A model generated the notes under the pieces. The model saw nothing but the letters and a program-made list of their open reading frames with translations, was not told the DNA's origin and ran no database searches. Below, piece after piece: positions 34,580 through 46,157 of a stretch of 64,000 nucleotides of DNA. The stretch is from Anodontia alba (Eukaryota > Mollusca > Bivalvia > Lucinida > Lucinidae), in the NCBI GenBank assembly GCA_964016985.1, contig OZ024823.1, positions 128,546,112-128,610,111 on the forward strand, given 5' to 3'. The first letter of the stretch is position 1; each line of letters begins with the position of its first letter. A program made the position numbers and the translations under genes.

Positions 34580-35800
34580 ACAAAGTTATGTTATAGTTTT
34601 GATAACCTGCGTATTTTTTTTATATAACTATCGCTTAATTTGCGCACCTGATCCGCGTTGCTCATTTGACTTCACCGGTCTATAGATTTGACTTTACCAA
34701 GATTGTGATGTCATTCCATATAATATAAAAGCGAAAACACCGAGCAATAGTTGTATTCTGTTGCCGGACTGATGACATCAAACGTCAAGGGAATGTGGTG
34801 ATGTTTGTGTACCAACGTTGTGTTAGAGAATTAATTAAGCTTGCGCTTAATGGAAAAAAAAAGACAAAGTTTTGACTGCATAATTTAAACAGCTGTTTCA
34901 TGCCTGTTTGCGGAATTGTCAAAACAACTGCTCCCTCACCCAGGTCCTTGGTACAGTGGACATCTTGATGCACCATTGAACTCGGCCTTTAATTGTGTGC
35001 AAAAGTTCATTAAGCTCTCCCTGGCACCTCGGGACAGTAATTCTATTCCCAAAATAGACACGAAATAACTGTATATCGCTCCCCATATGATGACAAACAT
35101 TCAAGGTAACTCGATTATCTGCAATTGACTCCTCCGTCAGAAGGCTATAACCACGCCCATGCGTAAACCCTTAGACAAACAATGTCGTGATACCTGCATT
35201 TGTCAATGAAAACTGCATTCGTACCTGTATTTATCAATGAAAAAGTAATATTGTTTGTCTAAGCAATAACATTAACCGTTAACTGGTAAGCTGGTTTGGT
35301 TGGTCAGATTTTGGTGTCATTTACTGGTCAGGGGATTTCACGGAGGACTCAGTTGGTCGATTTTCGTGTCCGCGGTGTTATTTATTTCCTGTATGGTAAA
35401 ACATATTGAAACCTTGGTCACGTTTCTTTTGACGATGTGTCGCAATTAAGGGTGTTGCTCATTAACGTTATGCGCTATCTGACCATTATCTACTACCGTC
35501 AGACATTGAAATTTGAGATTTCTGAGTGGAGTTTTACGGCCCAGTCAACACGATTAAAGTCATGTCGAGCCTGTCAGTTACCTTGCTCTTACTTTTTACG
35601 GACATGCTTAATCTTCCAAGCGGTTTATCAGTACTTTGGCACTTACTTTCTCCAGTAACTGGCAACTGCCCTTCTTGAATCAGCCGAAGTGGAAGAATGG
35701 CCGTAGAAATGATTTCGTAACTAGTCTCCACGAAAGTTATAAGCTGGCAATCGAACTTGCAAATTCGTTGCTAATCTCTCCTTCTTTTAGTGCCTCCCCA
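34580..35800. other. Intronic stretch, no recognised gene
   Basis: Short open frames on both strands overlap each other without family features. A weak inverted pair GTCAATGAAAACTGCATTCG / CTGTATTTATCAATGAAAA lies near 35200-35240. Confidence 0.4.
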
Positions 35801-35804
35801 CCTA

Positions 35805-35888
35805 GCATTCTTTATAAATCTACAGCGGGCCGTTATCGGCCCAACAGCTACCCTGACGTGCCGATGACGGCTCGCTATAGATTTATGT
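35805..35888. mobile_element. Family I palindrome, diverged
   Basis: GCATTCTTTATAAATCTACA pairs with TATAGATTTATGT around GGGCCGTTATCGGCCC. Confidence 0.75.
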
Positions 35889-35958
35889 AAAATGTTTACA
35901 GGATCGGGAGGGTTTGCTTCGTGATTGTGGCGCACCCTGAGATCAAATTCACTTATAT

Positions 35959-36233
35959 CATCACGAAAACATGCCTATTAATTTTGACTCCCTTAAACCC
36001 CAGTTTTATATAGTTACTGGAGTTTACAGCGGTATACATTATTTTTCTTATTTCTGCTCAAAAACATAGATTGTGGGTACTCGTTAGAATCGCCTCGGCG
36101 AGGCGGTTCTAACGAGTACCCACAATCTATGTTTTGAGCAGGAATATTAAAAATATCCGACTTTTTTTCTGAAAAGTATCCTTTTTTCGTTGTAAAATTT
36201 TCAATATATTTGAATAGGCGTGTTTTTGTAATG
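35959..36233 (+). mobile_element. Family A foldback element, full length
   Basis: One unpaired change in the core (GAATCGCC against GGCGGTTC). Confidence 0.92.
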
Positions 36234-36427
36234 TTTATGCAACCCCTGCATCTGCAGTGAGACGCGCTACCGATTGTGGAGCCCGGCTCAGGTATTTAAA
36301 TATAAACTTTCATGTGTAGAATTTCATGTACGGGCTTAACGCCATGACTCCATCGTTTTGTTTCGTATGATTAGTTTCATGACACCGCGTTTGTTTCATT
36401 TAATGATTATTTATCACGAAGCACAAT

Positions 36428-36497
36428 CATCACGAAAACACGCCTATATAATTTTGACCCCCTTAAACCCCACTTTTATACAGTAAAACTGGGGTTT
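36428..36497 (+). mobile_element. Family A foldback element, left part, split by a LINE
   Basis: It ends with TAAAACTGGGGTTT, which is repeated on the far side of the LINE. Confidence 0.92.
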
Positions 36498-36697
36498 GGT
36501 TTAAACATATTTTATTATCCAAATATTACATAACACTATACATTGTAGCACATAAGAAATAGGATCAGAACGAAAGTATGACTACTTATTTAGTTCTTCT
36601 CCTTAACAATTACAGTTGTACAAATAGTGACGGAAAAATGTTAAACAATATAGATCTCAATTTGTGGATGTGAATTAAGGATGCAGATTTGAAAGAA

Positions 36698-36780
36698 GAA
36701 AAAAAACAAAAAAAAAAAAAAAAAAAAAAACACACACAAAAAAAAAAAAAAAAAAAAAACACAAACAAATATATATATAT

Positions 36781-36846
<66 letters not shown>
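36698..36846. repeat. A-rich tract and (AT)n microsatellite
   Basis: Poly-A with AC units is followed by about 25 AT units. Frames through it are artefacts. Confidence 0.95.
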
Positions 36847-36850
<4 letters not shown>

Positions 36851-37157
36851 AGCAATGATAAGATAACGAAAGCAATAAAAAAAATAATAATTATATATAT
36901 ATACTTGAAATGACAGTAAGGTCAGAATATCAATTAAAGAGCCATAACTGTTAACTGGTTCATACTAATGCCACTTCTAAGGCTGATAAAATCAGTCGTA
37001 GAAGTCGCTTTAATATATCACAAGACCTTAAGGGATTTTAATAAAAACAATTGGGGGGATAAGGGCAGCGCTTCCCTGGTAAGTGTCCCACAGAATCTAC
37101 TAACGTTTCAATAGAGAGTTGCATGTACAGAACATTGTATTTAAATGGCTTCAACAG

Positions 37158-38396
37158 TTAAAAGCGTTTTGTGTCGCTTATATACTTTTGGACTTTTTCA
37201 AATATAAGAACATTTGTTGTGTATGGTAAAGAGGCATCTCCATATAGTAGAAGATTAAGCGATATTGTTTGATACTCTGATACAGCGTTAAAGAGTTCAT
37301 TTCTCTGTGCGGTGTACAAGGGACAACAAAGTAGATAATGGTGCGAATTTTCTACCTGTCCACAGTGGCAAAATGGAGATTCAGTTATATTTTTGGAGTA
37401 GAGATCGCTATTTAAGCTGCTACATTTTGTTCGGAGACGTGTATGCAAGATCTGTGTTTTCCTATTGCCTGTATAGAAATATTTTGGAATAGACGTTCTG
37501 TTGCGGTTTAAATAATTCTTGAAAGAAGTAACCGAACTGGAACGTTTTGCTTCATCGGACAAGTCGTTCCATTTTCTTACCACAGATGGTAGAAAAGACT
37601 GAAAATATAGATTAGTTCTAGCGTGAATAGATTGTAGGTTATCTGCATTTCGGAGGCTGTATTGGGATAGATTGTTTATTGACTGTGGTACTAAAGAAGA
37701 AAGATAAGACGGAGTTAAGTCATTATACATTTTGTAGAACATGACGAGTTTATGATTTTCCCGTCTCTTTTCTAGTGTAACCCAGCCAGTTTCTTGGTAC
37801 AGGGCATTAAGAGATACAAGTTTGGTTGTTCCAGTGGCAATTCGTGCGGCTTCGATTTGGATTTTCTCAATTTCTTGTTTTTCAAATTGTGTGCAGTTGT
37901 CCCATACTATATCCCCGTATTCAAGTAAGGGCCTTATAAAAGTTGTAAATATTTTTTCTAGAGAACTCCTGTCCAACTTAAACTTGAGTTTTCGCATAAT
38001 ATTAATCCTGTTCCATGCTTTTTTAGTTATGTAATCAATATGTTGGTGCCAAGTGCAGTCGTTGGACAGAATCAAGCCTAGGTGTTTATGAGATGACACT
38101 TCAGCTATTTGTACTTCTTGCATAAACAGGGGTGGGTGAACAGGCTTGTTTAGTTTTCGAGATATCAGCATTGATTCGGTTTTGATCGGATTGAAGTCAA
38201 CTAACCAGTTGTTTGCCCAGATAGAAATTTTTGAAAGGTCTGAGTTCAGGCAAACAGCAGATGTAATAGGATTTTCAACAATAATGTAGAGGCTAGTATC
38301 GTCAGCGAACAGGCGAATGTTGGAGCCAATTTCAGCGACTATGTCATTAATGTAGATTAAGAAAAGTATTGGCCCGAGTATGGAGCCTTGCGGCAC
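37158..38396 (-). CDS. LINE 3 reverse transcriptase C-terminal two-thirds, 412 codons open
   Basis: The frame runs from the RT block PQGSILGPILFLIYINDI through the catalytic FADD box and the thumb (HKHLGLILSNDCTWHQHI, RPLLEYGDIVWDN). It ends with a C-terminal CHCG...HHYLLCCPLY zinc-knuckle-like domain. The same frame continues upstream to 38540 without a stop (HKLKAAGVQGELLKWFTNYL), so only 5' truncation inactivates it. It reverse-transcribes LINE RNA at the target site. There is no endonuclease in this copy. It is the freshest LINE in the window. Confidence 0.92.
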   Translation of the reverse strand: MPQGSILGPILFLIYINDIVAEIGSNIRLFADDTSLYIIVENPITSAVCLNSDLSKISIWANNWLVDFNPIKTESMLISRKLNKPVHPPLFMQEVQIAEVSSHKHLGLILSNDCTWHQHIDYITKKAWNRINIMRKLKFKLDRSSLEKIFTTFIRPLLEYGDIVWDNCTQFEKQEIEKIQIEAARIATGTTKLVSLNALYQETGWVTLEKRRENHKLVMFYKMYNDLTPSYLSSLVPQSINNLSQYSLRNADNLQSIHARTNLYFQSFLPSVVRKWNDLSDEAKRSSSVTSFKNYLNRNRTSIPKYFYTGNRKTQILHTRLRTKCSSLNSDLYSKNITESPFCHCGQVENSHHYLLCCPLYTAQRNELFNAVSEYQTISLNLLLYGDASLPYTTNVLIFEKVQKYISDTKRF

Positions 38397-38540
38397 TCCA
38401 GCAAGAATATACGTCCAGTCTGACGCGACACCAGGAAGTATAACGCGTTGTTTTCTTTCAGCTAAATAATTTGTAAACCATTTGAGAAGTTCTCCCTGAA
38501 CACCTGCTGCCTTAAGTTTGTGTAAAAGCCCTGCGTGCCA

Positions 38541-38763
38541 TAAAACTGGGGTTTCCAGGGGTATACAATATTTTTCTTATTTCTGCACAAAACATAGATT
38601 GTGGATACTCGTTAGAACCGCCCCGCCGAGGCGGTTCTAACGAGTACCCACAATCTATGTTTTGAGCAGAAATATGAAAAATATCAGAGTTTTTTATCTG
38701 AAAATTTTCAGTTTTTTTGGGGTGAAATTTTCTATATATTTGAATAGGCATGTTTTCGTAATG
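38541..38763 (+). mobile_element. Family A foldback element, right part
   Basis: It resumes at the duplicated TAAAACTGGGGTTT and contains the whole central palindrome and right terminus. Confidence 0.92.
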
Positions 38764-38818
38764 TACGGTTATTACTTATTAACATTGTGAGTTGTATGCC
38801 CTGTACTTAAAGTAATGT

Positions 38819-38935
38819 CCCAGTCAGCATTCTACGTAAATCTATATCGGGCCGTCATCGGCCCGTCAGGGTAGCTGACGGGCCGATGACGGCCCGATGT
38901 AGATTTACGTAGAATGCTAGCTGGGGTCATACTAT
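38819..38935. mobile_element. Family I palindrome, near perfect
   Basis: CCCAGTCAGCATTCTACGT pairs with ACGTAGAATGCTAGCTGGG. The inner arms GGGCCGTCATCGGCCCGTCA are perfect. Confidence 0.88.
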
Positions 38936-39087
38936 GACATTTTAATTCCTACGCATACTGTCATTTAAATTCATATACATTCATCGTCATCTGCGTATTA
39001 CATACAAAGGTAACTTGCTAACGCAGCGTCCAAACTGTTTCCATTTGTTTTAACCCATTGTAGTCTGGAGACTCCTAAAAGGGTAAT

Positions 39088-39160
39088 TGGCAAACAGTGC
39101 AGACCCAGATCAGACGCTACAGAACGCGACGTCTGATCAGGGTCTCCACTGTTTGCAAAT
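39088..39160. mobile_element. Family K small palindrome
   Basis: GGCAAACAGTGCAGACCC against GGTCTCCACTGTTTGC around AGATCAGACGC / GCGACGTCTGATC. Confidence 0.8.
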
Positions 39161-39556
39161 AGTTCGACCATTTTTCTCGCAGAATATCTAAATCACCTAG
39201 CCTGACATACCTAAAATCAAAATTAGATTCTTCCAATATTTTGTGTGGGGAGTTCATTCAGTCTACAATGGGGTAGAATGTTCCTGCTTGGACTGTAGTT
39301 GTATGTTGTAGTTTCATGAAATGTCACAAATATGCTCACTTTACTTAGACAACGTAATTGGTAATAAATTGGCAAGAGATATGGCCCTTAAAAGGCGTTA
39401 GAAATTGACTCTCGTGGGAAAACTCGGTATTCTTTCACATGATTCAAACGCAATGGATTAACAAAATGTATGTGGTCATTCTGACTTGCGTTATGGTCCG
39501 TTTAGTCTGTTAGAAGTTTATTGGTTGATACGAGTATTATTATCGATTCATTTCAG

Positions 39557-39764
39557 AATTCGAACTACGTTGTATAAGTCCATGGAACGGTACAAGTTTG
39601 ATTTTGAAGAAAAGTTTTTATCCCTCACACAAGATGATCCACTTCATCCGCTACTCCTCGCTGAGACCATGGAAGATCTTAAGCGCAAACTTAAAGTGAC
39701 CCTTTCTCTCATAGACTTCTGTAGGCATCTAGATGGCGACTCTACAGTTTTCATAGACATGTAA
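39557..39764 (+). CDS. FAM20-like: FAM20-family kinase, last coding exon with stop
   Basis: Residues 339-407: RIRTTLYKSMERYKFDFEE, then LTQDDPLHPLLLAETMEDL and a helix KRKLKVTLSLIDFCRHLDG, ending VFIDM and a TAA. It aligns with the FAM20 C-terminus, which has CC-x-IR-x-ST, a D-P-x-x-PVL turn and a final amphipathic helix with one cysteine (C395 here). The acceptor ATTCATTTCAG completes arginine 339. No polyadenylation signal follows before the next repeats, so the 3' UTR end is unknown. The length from anchor to stop agrees with FAM20B. Confidence 0.87.
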
Positions 39765-39779
39765 GCCTAACTTCAGAAA

Positions 39780-40225
39780 ACGTTCCTGCGGATGTGTACG
39801 CAGTCTGGTCAGAATCTTCACTGTGCGCGTTTTAGATAGCAAACGATGTTGTTTGTTCATGCTGACAGCGGAACATTACGAAAACAAGCCTATTCAAATA
39901 TACTGAAAATTTCACCAGCAGAAGGTGAAAATTTTCAGCTAAAAATTCTGGTATTTTTCATATTTCTGCTCCAAACATAGATTGTGACAGTCGTTAGAAC
40001 CCGCGGTTCTATCGAGTACACATAATATATGTTTTTGAGCAGAAATAAGAAAAATAATGTATACCCCTGTAAACCCTAGTTTTACTATATGAAAGTGTGG
40101 TTTAAGGGGGTCAAAATTATATAGGTATTTAATGTGATGATTCTGATGAGACTGTGCGGATGTAAAGGCTGATTTGAATATTCGCTGGTCGAACTTGTCA
40201 CACGGTGTATCTTCTCACGTTGCGA
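39780..40225. mobile_element. Family B repeat interrupted by a family A copy
   Basis: GCAGTCTGGTCAGAATCTTC lies before the insertion. ATTCTGATGAGACTGTGCGG and TCGCTGGTCGAACTTGTCAC follow it. Confidence 0.7.
39874..40139 (-). mobile_element. Family A foldback element, core partly deleted
   Basis: The core is reduced to GTCGTTAGAACCCGCGGTTCTATCGAG. The left host flank ends GCGGAA and the right resumes ATTCTGATGAG. Confidence 0.88.
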
Positions 40226-40976
40226 CTCGTATGATCTTTGACCTTTCAAACGGGAAGATATTATCAAAATAAGGTTGATAGAGCACAACGCATATGTACT
40301 CTTTGTAATAAGTCTGATATTGAGGACGAGTATCATTTTGTACTCGTGTGTCCTGTTTATAGTATTTTGAGGCAGAAATATATTCGTCCATATTATTATA
40401 ACAGACCAAGTGTTTATAAATTTACATTGTTAATGCAAACAAAACAACAACAAGTGTTACAGAAATTAGGAAAATATGTATACGAGTCTTTTAGACTTCT
40501 AAGTACACTTATGACATCGTGATATCTGTCTTTATTGTTAATATTTATATGAAAGTGCTGGTTTTCATATAGCTATGTTTGTGTAAATATGGCGTTACAT
40601 CCAGGCGTAAGAAAAATGATCTAGTCTTTATACAGCATGTTCCGCAATCTACATTTGCAGCTGCATGGGTGAAAGTTTTCAGGATTATTCCTGATTTCAG
40701 GATTTCAAGAATTTTTGTCCCTATATAAAGTATATGGAAAACTGTCTTTTCACGATTTGAAAACCCAGATTTCAGGATTCTTGAATTTTGGAACTTTCAC
40801 CGTGCAATTGTAGTCGATACTTACATCAGAATCATGTACGAATAACATTGTATTTATTTGTTGTCAGCCATATATATATTGTGACCATACGATATTGTCA
40901 TATGTGCATGCTGATAGACTAGAAACTGTAACAGTTTACGTCTAAATAAAAAGTCTGTCTGTCTGTCTGTCCTTTC
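40225..40976 (+). pseudogene. LINE fragment (LINE 4): C-terminus, 3' UTR and (TCTG)n tail
   Basis: Positions 40238-40522 encode RICTLCNKSDIEDEYHFVLV and CPVYSILRQKYIRPYYY, a C-x2-C...H-x4-C zinc-knuckle-like C-terminus found in mollusc LINEs, followed by a stop. A UTR of about 430 bp ends in TAAATAAAAAG and (TCTG)n at about 40956-40976, the expected 3' signature. There is no RT domain, so this is a 5'-truncated copy of a different family from LINE 3. Confidence 0.85.
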
Positions 40977-41184
40977 AAATGTATATACGGACCAATGACT
41001 TTGCATTCAATATAAATTAAGATTAACTGGCTTATAAATAACCGTCTCATCAAGATCTACACTATTTACCTTTCATGTTTTTGTCAACACACTGTTTGCC
41101 ATATTGTTTGCAATTTTTGTCTAACATCCATAATTGAGACAATGGACTCATCCCGATTTAAAGATGGGAGCGCTTATACAAGGA

Positions 41185-41312
41185 ACTTTGGGATAAAAGG
41201 GCTAAATGTAAATGTTAACACGGGGTAAAGGGGCTAAATGTAAATGTTAACACGGGATTAAAGGGCTAAATGTTAATGTTAATACGGGATAAAAGGGCTA
41301 AATGTAAATATT
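41185..41312. repeat. About 35-bp tandem repeat, 4 units
   Basis: The unit reads GGGATAAAAGGGCTAAATG, then TAAATGTTAACAC, with small variants. Confidence 0.85.
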
Positions 41313-41721
41313 GACAGATTTTTTAATGATCGGCATTCTAGGCAAACCTTATCTGTGAGTACCTTAGTCCAACACAAGCGATTATTTTTAGCTAAGACTT
41401 TAACTCGCCTAGAGATGAGAAACAGGACCCCAATGCGGACCGAACATATATTTGCAATATGGAGGGAGCTGCATCCGAAATGATGTTCGATATGGTGTTC
41501 GATATTCTTACGCATGACATTAACGTTTTCCCATTGAGCCTAATGGAAACCACACCGTGATAAAACTACAATAATTCATGTCCTCAACATAGTGCGTGCA
41601 ATAGGGCGCATTTTGCATGTAAACATTTACTTCTCGCGACGTCCGCTGCAAAAGAGTTCTTTGGAAAACATTACACCAATGTCGATTTTTCTTTTTGTAT
41701 CATGTTAGAATCGAAATAATT

Positions 41722-41868
41722 TTTCTCTACTGTAAATTATCTCGACTAACGCATGGTATTGCCAGGCAGATGTTAATATTAATTCACTCCGGCTTCGCCA
41801 TCGCGAATTAATACTTCGCAATCTGCCCTCCAACACCACGCGTTACAGTAGAGGGAAAAAAAATCTGA
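41722..41868. repeat. Imperfect palindrome, about 70-bp arms
   Basis: TCTCTACTGTAAATT and GCAGATGTTAATATTAATTC pair with GAATTAATACTTCGCAATCTGC and ACGCGTTACAGTAGAG. Confidence 0.75.
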
Positions 41869-42089
41869 AATGATACATTAAAGCCACGACATATTTATTT
41901 TCAGTAATGTATGTTAAAAATTAACAACAAAAAACAGAAATAACAAACTAAAATCAGTGAAATTGTCTCTTTACTATATACTTATAATCTTTGTTACAGC
42001 TTATAATGTTGTGGTTACATGTACCTACATTAAATTGAATATTGTGAAGTTACATTAACCCATTTATGCGTAGTGTCCCTTAAAAGAGA

Positions 42090-42155
42090 CATTGGCAAAT
42101 AGTGCAGACACAGATCAGACGCCGCAGAACGCGAGCGTCTCATCAGAATATACAG
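42090..42155. mobile_element. Family K small palindrome, partial
   Basis: GGCAAATAGTGCAGACACAG and AGATCAGACGCCGCAG are clear; the second arm fades after TCTCATCAG. Confidence 0.7.
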
Positions 42156-42358
42156 TTTCCAATCATGTTATTGATTTGTGACTGAAACCCCTATTTACAA
42201 CTATGGATGCGTCCAAATTCAGAGATGGAAGAGTCCATTTCAGAAACGCCGGGGTTTAAAGGGTTAAATAAGATGAACAAGAAGCATCTTCAAAAGATAA
42301 GCGACGATGAATAACAAATAATTTTTGGTATCATTTTTTTCAATATTATAGTAGATGA

Positions 42359-42636
42359 CATTACGAAAACATGCCTATTCAAATATACTGAAAATTACAC
42401 TACCAAAAACTGAAAGTTTTCAGATAAAAAAATCTGATATTTTTCATATTTCTGCTCAAAACATAGATTGTTGGTACTCGTTAGAACCGCCTCGCCGAGG
42501 CGGTTCTAACGAGTACCCACAAACTATGTGTTTGTGCAGAAATAAGAAAAATAATGTATACCCCTGTAAACCCCAGTTTTACTATATAAAAGTGGGGTTT
42601 AAGGGGGTAAAAATATATAGGTATGTTTTCGTGATG
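42359..42636 (-). mobile_element. Family A foldback element, full length
   Basis: Core perfect (GCCTCGCCGAGGC); outer arm changes at AAACTATGTG. Confidence 0.92.
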
Positions 42637-42639
42637 TCT

Positions 42640-43530
42640 TAAAACGAAACTCACTTAACTCTTAAACACTCAACCAGTTTCCTGGTCAAAGTCACACCCC
42701 AGTCTGTGTAATGCTGAATACAAACTGATACATAATTTCACCGCCGTACGGGCCTTTCTTTGCTAGCTAGCTTCTCACTGTCATTTAGACTTACCACAAT
42801 ATAAATTATGGAAAGACTGTCGCAATCCAAAAGTTCCTAGGACGCCCAATTGCACCCTTTCTTTTCCGGGTCCGTGTCTGCTTCGCCTGAACATTCTGAC
42901 TTGTCATTGGCTCAACAGTTTATGAATGTTCTCTGGCTTGGGTACGTAGACCACATATTTCTTGGTGTCAACAAAAAGATCTTGTCACTTTGCACAGTTG
43001 CAAGTTTCAAAAAACCTTTTTCTCTGAATTAGGGTCCTAAACATGCTAAAACAAAGCAAACAAAATTTCATTTTATCTTCTGATGTTGAGAACTTTAACC
43101 AAAAGTCCGTCATAATTTTTGTCCCCATTGATTTCCCGCTGGGTTTGGCAAATAGGCATATGATTTATCCTTTCTGGGTCCATTGAAACACCCCAAAACA
43201 CTCCAAACTACACTAAAATCACCCAAACCATGTCAAAAACTTTTTAAACTTCTTCAGTCACAAATCAAACCATTGAAAATCAAACATGGTTAAATAGTAT
43301 ATGATTAATCATCTACAAACATTATAGAAAAATTAACAAGGTAGTTCTACATATCTTCTGATGATTAAAGGCACCTTACCTAATGATTGTCTTGTTTGTT
43401 CAATAGCATGTAAGATATGCATTTCTATAATGGGTCGACTTCTTTGGATGTGATATAACAGATCAAAATGTGAGCACTTTCTTTCAAGTATTTGCTTGTT
43501 CCTTTATTCGCTCATGCCATCGTTCTTGCA
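42640..43530. other. Intergenic stretch between the two genes, no recognised gene
   Basis: There is no exon with family features on either strand. The sequence is mostly unique. Confidence 0.4.
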
Positions 43531-43537
43531 TACCGAG

Positions 43538-43760
43538 TGCAAGAAAAAAAAACAAAAAACAACAACAACAAAACAAACAAAACAAAACAAACAAATAAAA
43601 CAAAAAAACAAAAAAAAAAAAAAAAAAAAATAAACAAAAATAAAACAACAACAAAAAACAAACTAACAAACAAAAAATAAACAGAAAAAACAAACAAACA
43701 AACAAACAAACAAAAAAAAAAAAAAAAAATAAAAAAAAAAAAAAAAACAACAACAACTCA
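43538..43760. repeat. A-rich low-complexity tract, about 220 bp
   Basis: AAC, AAAC and poly-A units. The antisense F/V/L-rich frames are artefacts. Confidence 0.95.
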
Positions 43761-43792
43761 CATCCAGGGGAAGACAAAACGGCCTTACGTAT

Positions 43793-44073
43793 CATTACGA
43801 AAACATGCCTATTCAAATATACTGATAATTTTTTCCACCAAAAAATGAAAATTTTCAGATAAAAAAAAATCTGATATTTTTCATATTTCTACTCAAAACA
43901 TACATTGTGTGTACTTGTTAGAACCGCCTCGCCGATGCGGTTCTAACGAGTACCCACAATTTATGCTCTGAGCAAAAATAAGAAAAATAATGTATACCCC
44001 TGTAAACCCCAGTCTTATTATATAAAAGTGGGGTTTAAGGGGGTCAAAATTATACAGGCATGGTTTCGTGATG
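43793..44073 (-). mobile_element. Family A foldback element, full length
   Basis: One unpaired core change (GCCTCGCCGATGC). Confidence 0.9.
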
Positions 44074-44313
44074 TATTATTATTGTTGCTAAGATCCTGCT
44101 CTAATAGTCCAGATTCACATGCACATGCTGATCTGGAACTTTGTTGGCCATATGTTTTCTTGGACATTGTCCCTTATTTCATGTAAGTCTTTTTTTTACT
44201 ACTGTAAAATCCCAAAGACCTCGATCAGACTGCGCAGATGCACATATATGCACGTGTTGATCTAGAATTTCGCTGGTCAGATGTTTCTTGGACATCACTT
44301 TATGTTTCATTTA

Positions 44314-44317
<4 letters not shown>

Positions 44318-44356
<39 letters not shown>
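44318..44356. repeat. Poly-T tract
   Basis: T homopolymer of about 38 bases. Confidence 0.95.
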
Positions 44357-44357
<1 letters not shown>

Positions 44358-45074
44358 AAAAGTCCTGACCGGCCCTTATTTCACTTACATTTATCTGTTG
44401 CAAAGACTCAGATCTAACTGTGTGCATGCTCATTATACCTTGGATATCCCTACCACTTGAGATAATAAATAAACAAAGTAATTTTTGGGGTAAATAGATA
44501 AAGTAAGTGGTTTGATGTGAAACGGTAAATAAAGTGGATTGGGGTGTTTGCGGTGGTTTGGTGTGTTTCGACGGACTGATCTTTTTTTTACGCAAGCACC
44601 TTTGCGCCATGTACATCATTAATTCTATCAAATTGTTATTCAAACTAGAGAAGATTTTCTTTGATTTTCAAAACTTGACTTTGACGTGAACTTGAAGATC
44701 ATATTGTAAAGATGATTAAAAATGCACACAATGAAACTTGAACAAAAGTATTTGGCAAAAATAACCGTTTCATCAGATATATCACCGCTTCAAGACACGT
44801 ACATTTTACCAAACATGAGGCTGACTGGCTTAGGTCACATGTGATCTTAAAAGACTTCGTCTAAAAATCCTTTGAATACTGGGAACAAGCAACCAGCTTT
44901 TGGAAAGCGTCACAATACAAATTAATATTTTTCAGGCAGTATTACTCCAGCTAGTACTCACTCAATGATGTTTTAGGTAACTTCCCTTGGGTTCCAATAT
45001 GTAAATCGTTTCTTAGCCCAAAACTTGTAAATATATCATTAAATTTTTCAGCACTGCAGACCAGCAATATATCC

Positions 45075-45145
45075 CTGTAAACAGAGTAGATCCAGATGAG
45101 ACGGCCAATAATGAGCCGTTTCATCTAAATCAACACTGTTTGCCA
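45075..45145. mobile_element. Family K small palindrome, diverged
   Basis: GTAAACAGAGTAGATCCAGA pairs with ATCTAAATCAACACTGTTTGC. Confidence 0.65.
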
Positions 45146-45234
45146 TTCATTTTTCAGTTTTACAGATACCCCAACCACTTCCAAATTCAAGGATGGAAGA
45201 GGCCATTTCACAAATTTAGGGGTGCACGGGTGAT

Positions 45235-45460
45235 GTGTATATTGGCCGCGCCAGGCAAAAACGTGTCTTCGGGCATATGCGGCCAGCATAGGCCCAGATC
45301 AGTCTGCGCATCCGCGCAGTCTGACCAGGGCCTTCTCTGTCCGCTTATAGCATCATTTGATTCTATAAAATGTATTAACGGAGAGCAAAGGCCATGATGA
45401 TCTTTGTAATTTGCGCATACTTGATGAGACATTTTCGCTTTGCGCGGCCAATATAAGCAC
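45235..45460. mobile_element. Family L repeat
   Basis: AAAACGTGTCTTCGGGCATA, CAGTCTGCGCATCCGCGCAG and GGAGAGCAAAGGCCATGATG. Confidence 0.75.
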
Positions 45461-45566
45461 TTACAAGGGTTTTGCGGTAGTGGATTAAAGGCTTATAATG
45501 TTTTCGTGTGTGTTTATCCGCTCATGTTTATATATATCATATTTTTCGTCAGTTCGTATGTATACA

Positions 45567-45653
45567 TCACATTTCTCGTCGGTTCAGTATGAATCTAAAA
45601 ATGTCCAAAGCCACTTGTATAATTTGAAAGCCACACGCAAACCATGCTCCAAA
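45567..45653 (-). CDS. TMEM179B-like: TMEM179B-like membrane protein, last coding exon with stop
   Basis: The minus-strand exon encodes FGAWFACGFQIIQVALDIF, then RFILNRREM and a TGA. This is the last membrane helix and short cytoplasmic tail of TMEM179-family proteins, where human TMEM179 reads FGLWASWLAW. The acceptor CTATTTCAG precedes it and the exon starts in phase 0, as the upstream exon requires. Longer antisense frames that cross it (45584-45940) run into the intron and are not the gene. The function of TMEM179 proteins is poorly known. Confidence 0.8.
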   Translation of the reverse strand, partial: FGAWFACGFQIIQVALDIFRFILNRREM

Positions 45654-46157
45654 CTGAAATAGATTACAACAATATAGGGATCACCCATGGTTTTTCCAGC
45701 ATACACATTTTCCGGGTCCCGAGGAAGCTGTTTGAACATCTTCCGAGGGGCCAGGCAAATATTATTGCAATGAAATAACCATGGATGATCGTTGTTCTTG
45801 CATAACTTACGATTCCAACGGCAAATTGCCCCAAAGCTCCATATAAAGTATTCAAATGCGACAGTAAACAAACACGGCGGCTGGTTCAGAAGGTTGTTTA
45901 CAATGACGCCACTTAAGCAGTGACCTTCTGACGTCATCATAAAATTCTAAAATGCTAAGTTCAGGGTGATAACGTTACGTCGCTCAAAGCAAGACCCGTC
46001 TTGTGATATCAAAAGTTCAAAATCCATGATCAAATAGCATGTGAATTTCATGATTTGAACATGAGTTTTGTTGTTTGAACACGGCTTCTGGTCCATTCAA
46101 GAATAGCTTCAAACAGCTATGTTCATAGGATTTTATGCAAGAAAAAAATTTAATACT

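Larger units (their letters stand above)
36498..38540 (-). mobile_element. 5'-truncated LINE (LINE 3) inserted into a family A copy
   Basis: The insertion is bounded by 14-bp direct repeats TAAAACTGGGGTTT (36484-36497 and 38541-38554), a typical target-primed duplication. The minus-strand 3' end carries AATAAA and ends GTTTAAACC, with no poly-A tail. An A-rich and (AT)n tract lies in its 3' region at 36698-36846. Confidence 0.93.

Noticed and set aside
43484..43816. Long F/L/V/C-rich antisense frame resembling a membrane protein
   Set aside because: It is the translation of an A-rich low-complexity tract.
45584..45940. 118-codon antisense frame as a separate gene
   Set aside because: It overlaps the TMEM179B-like last exon in another frame; only the 87-nt exon fits family and splice phase.
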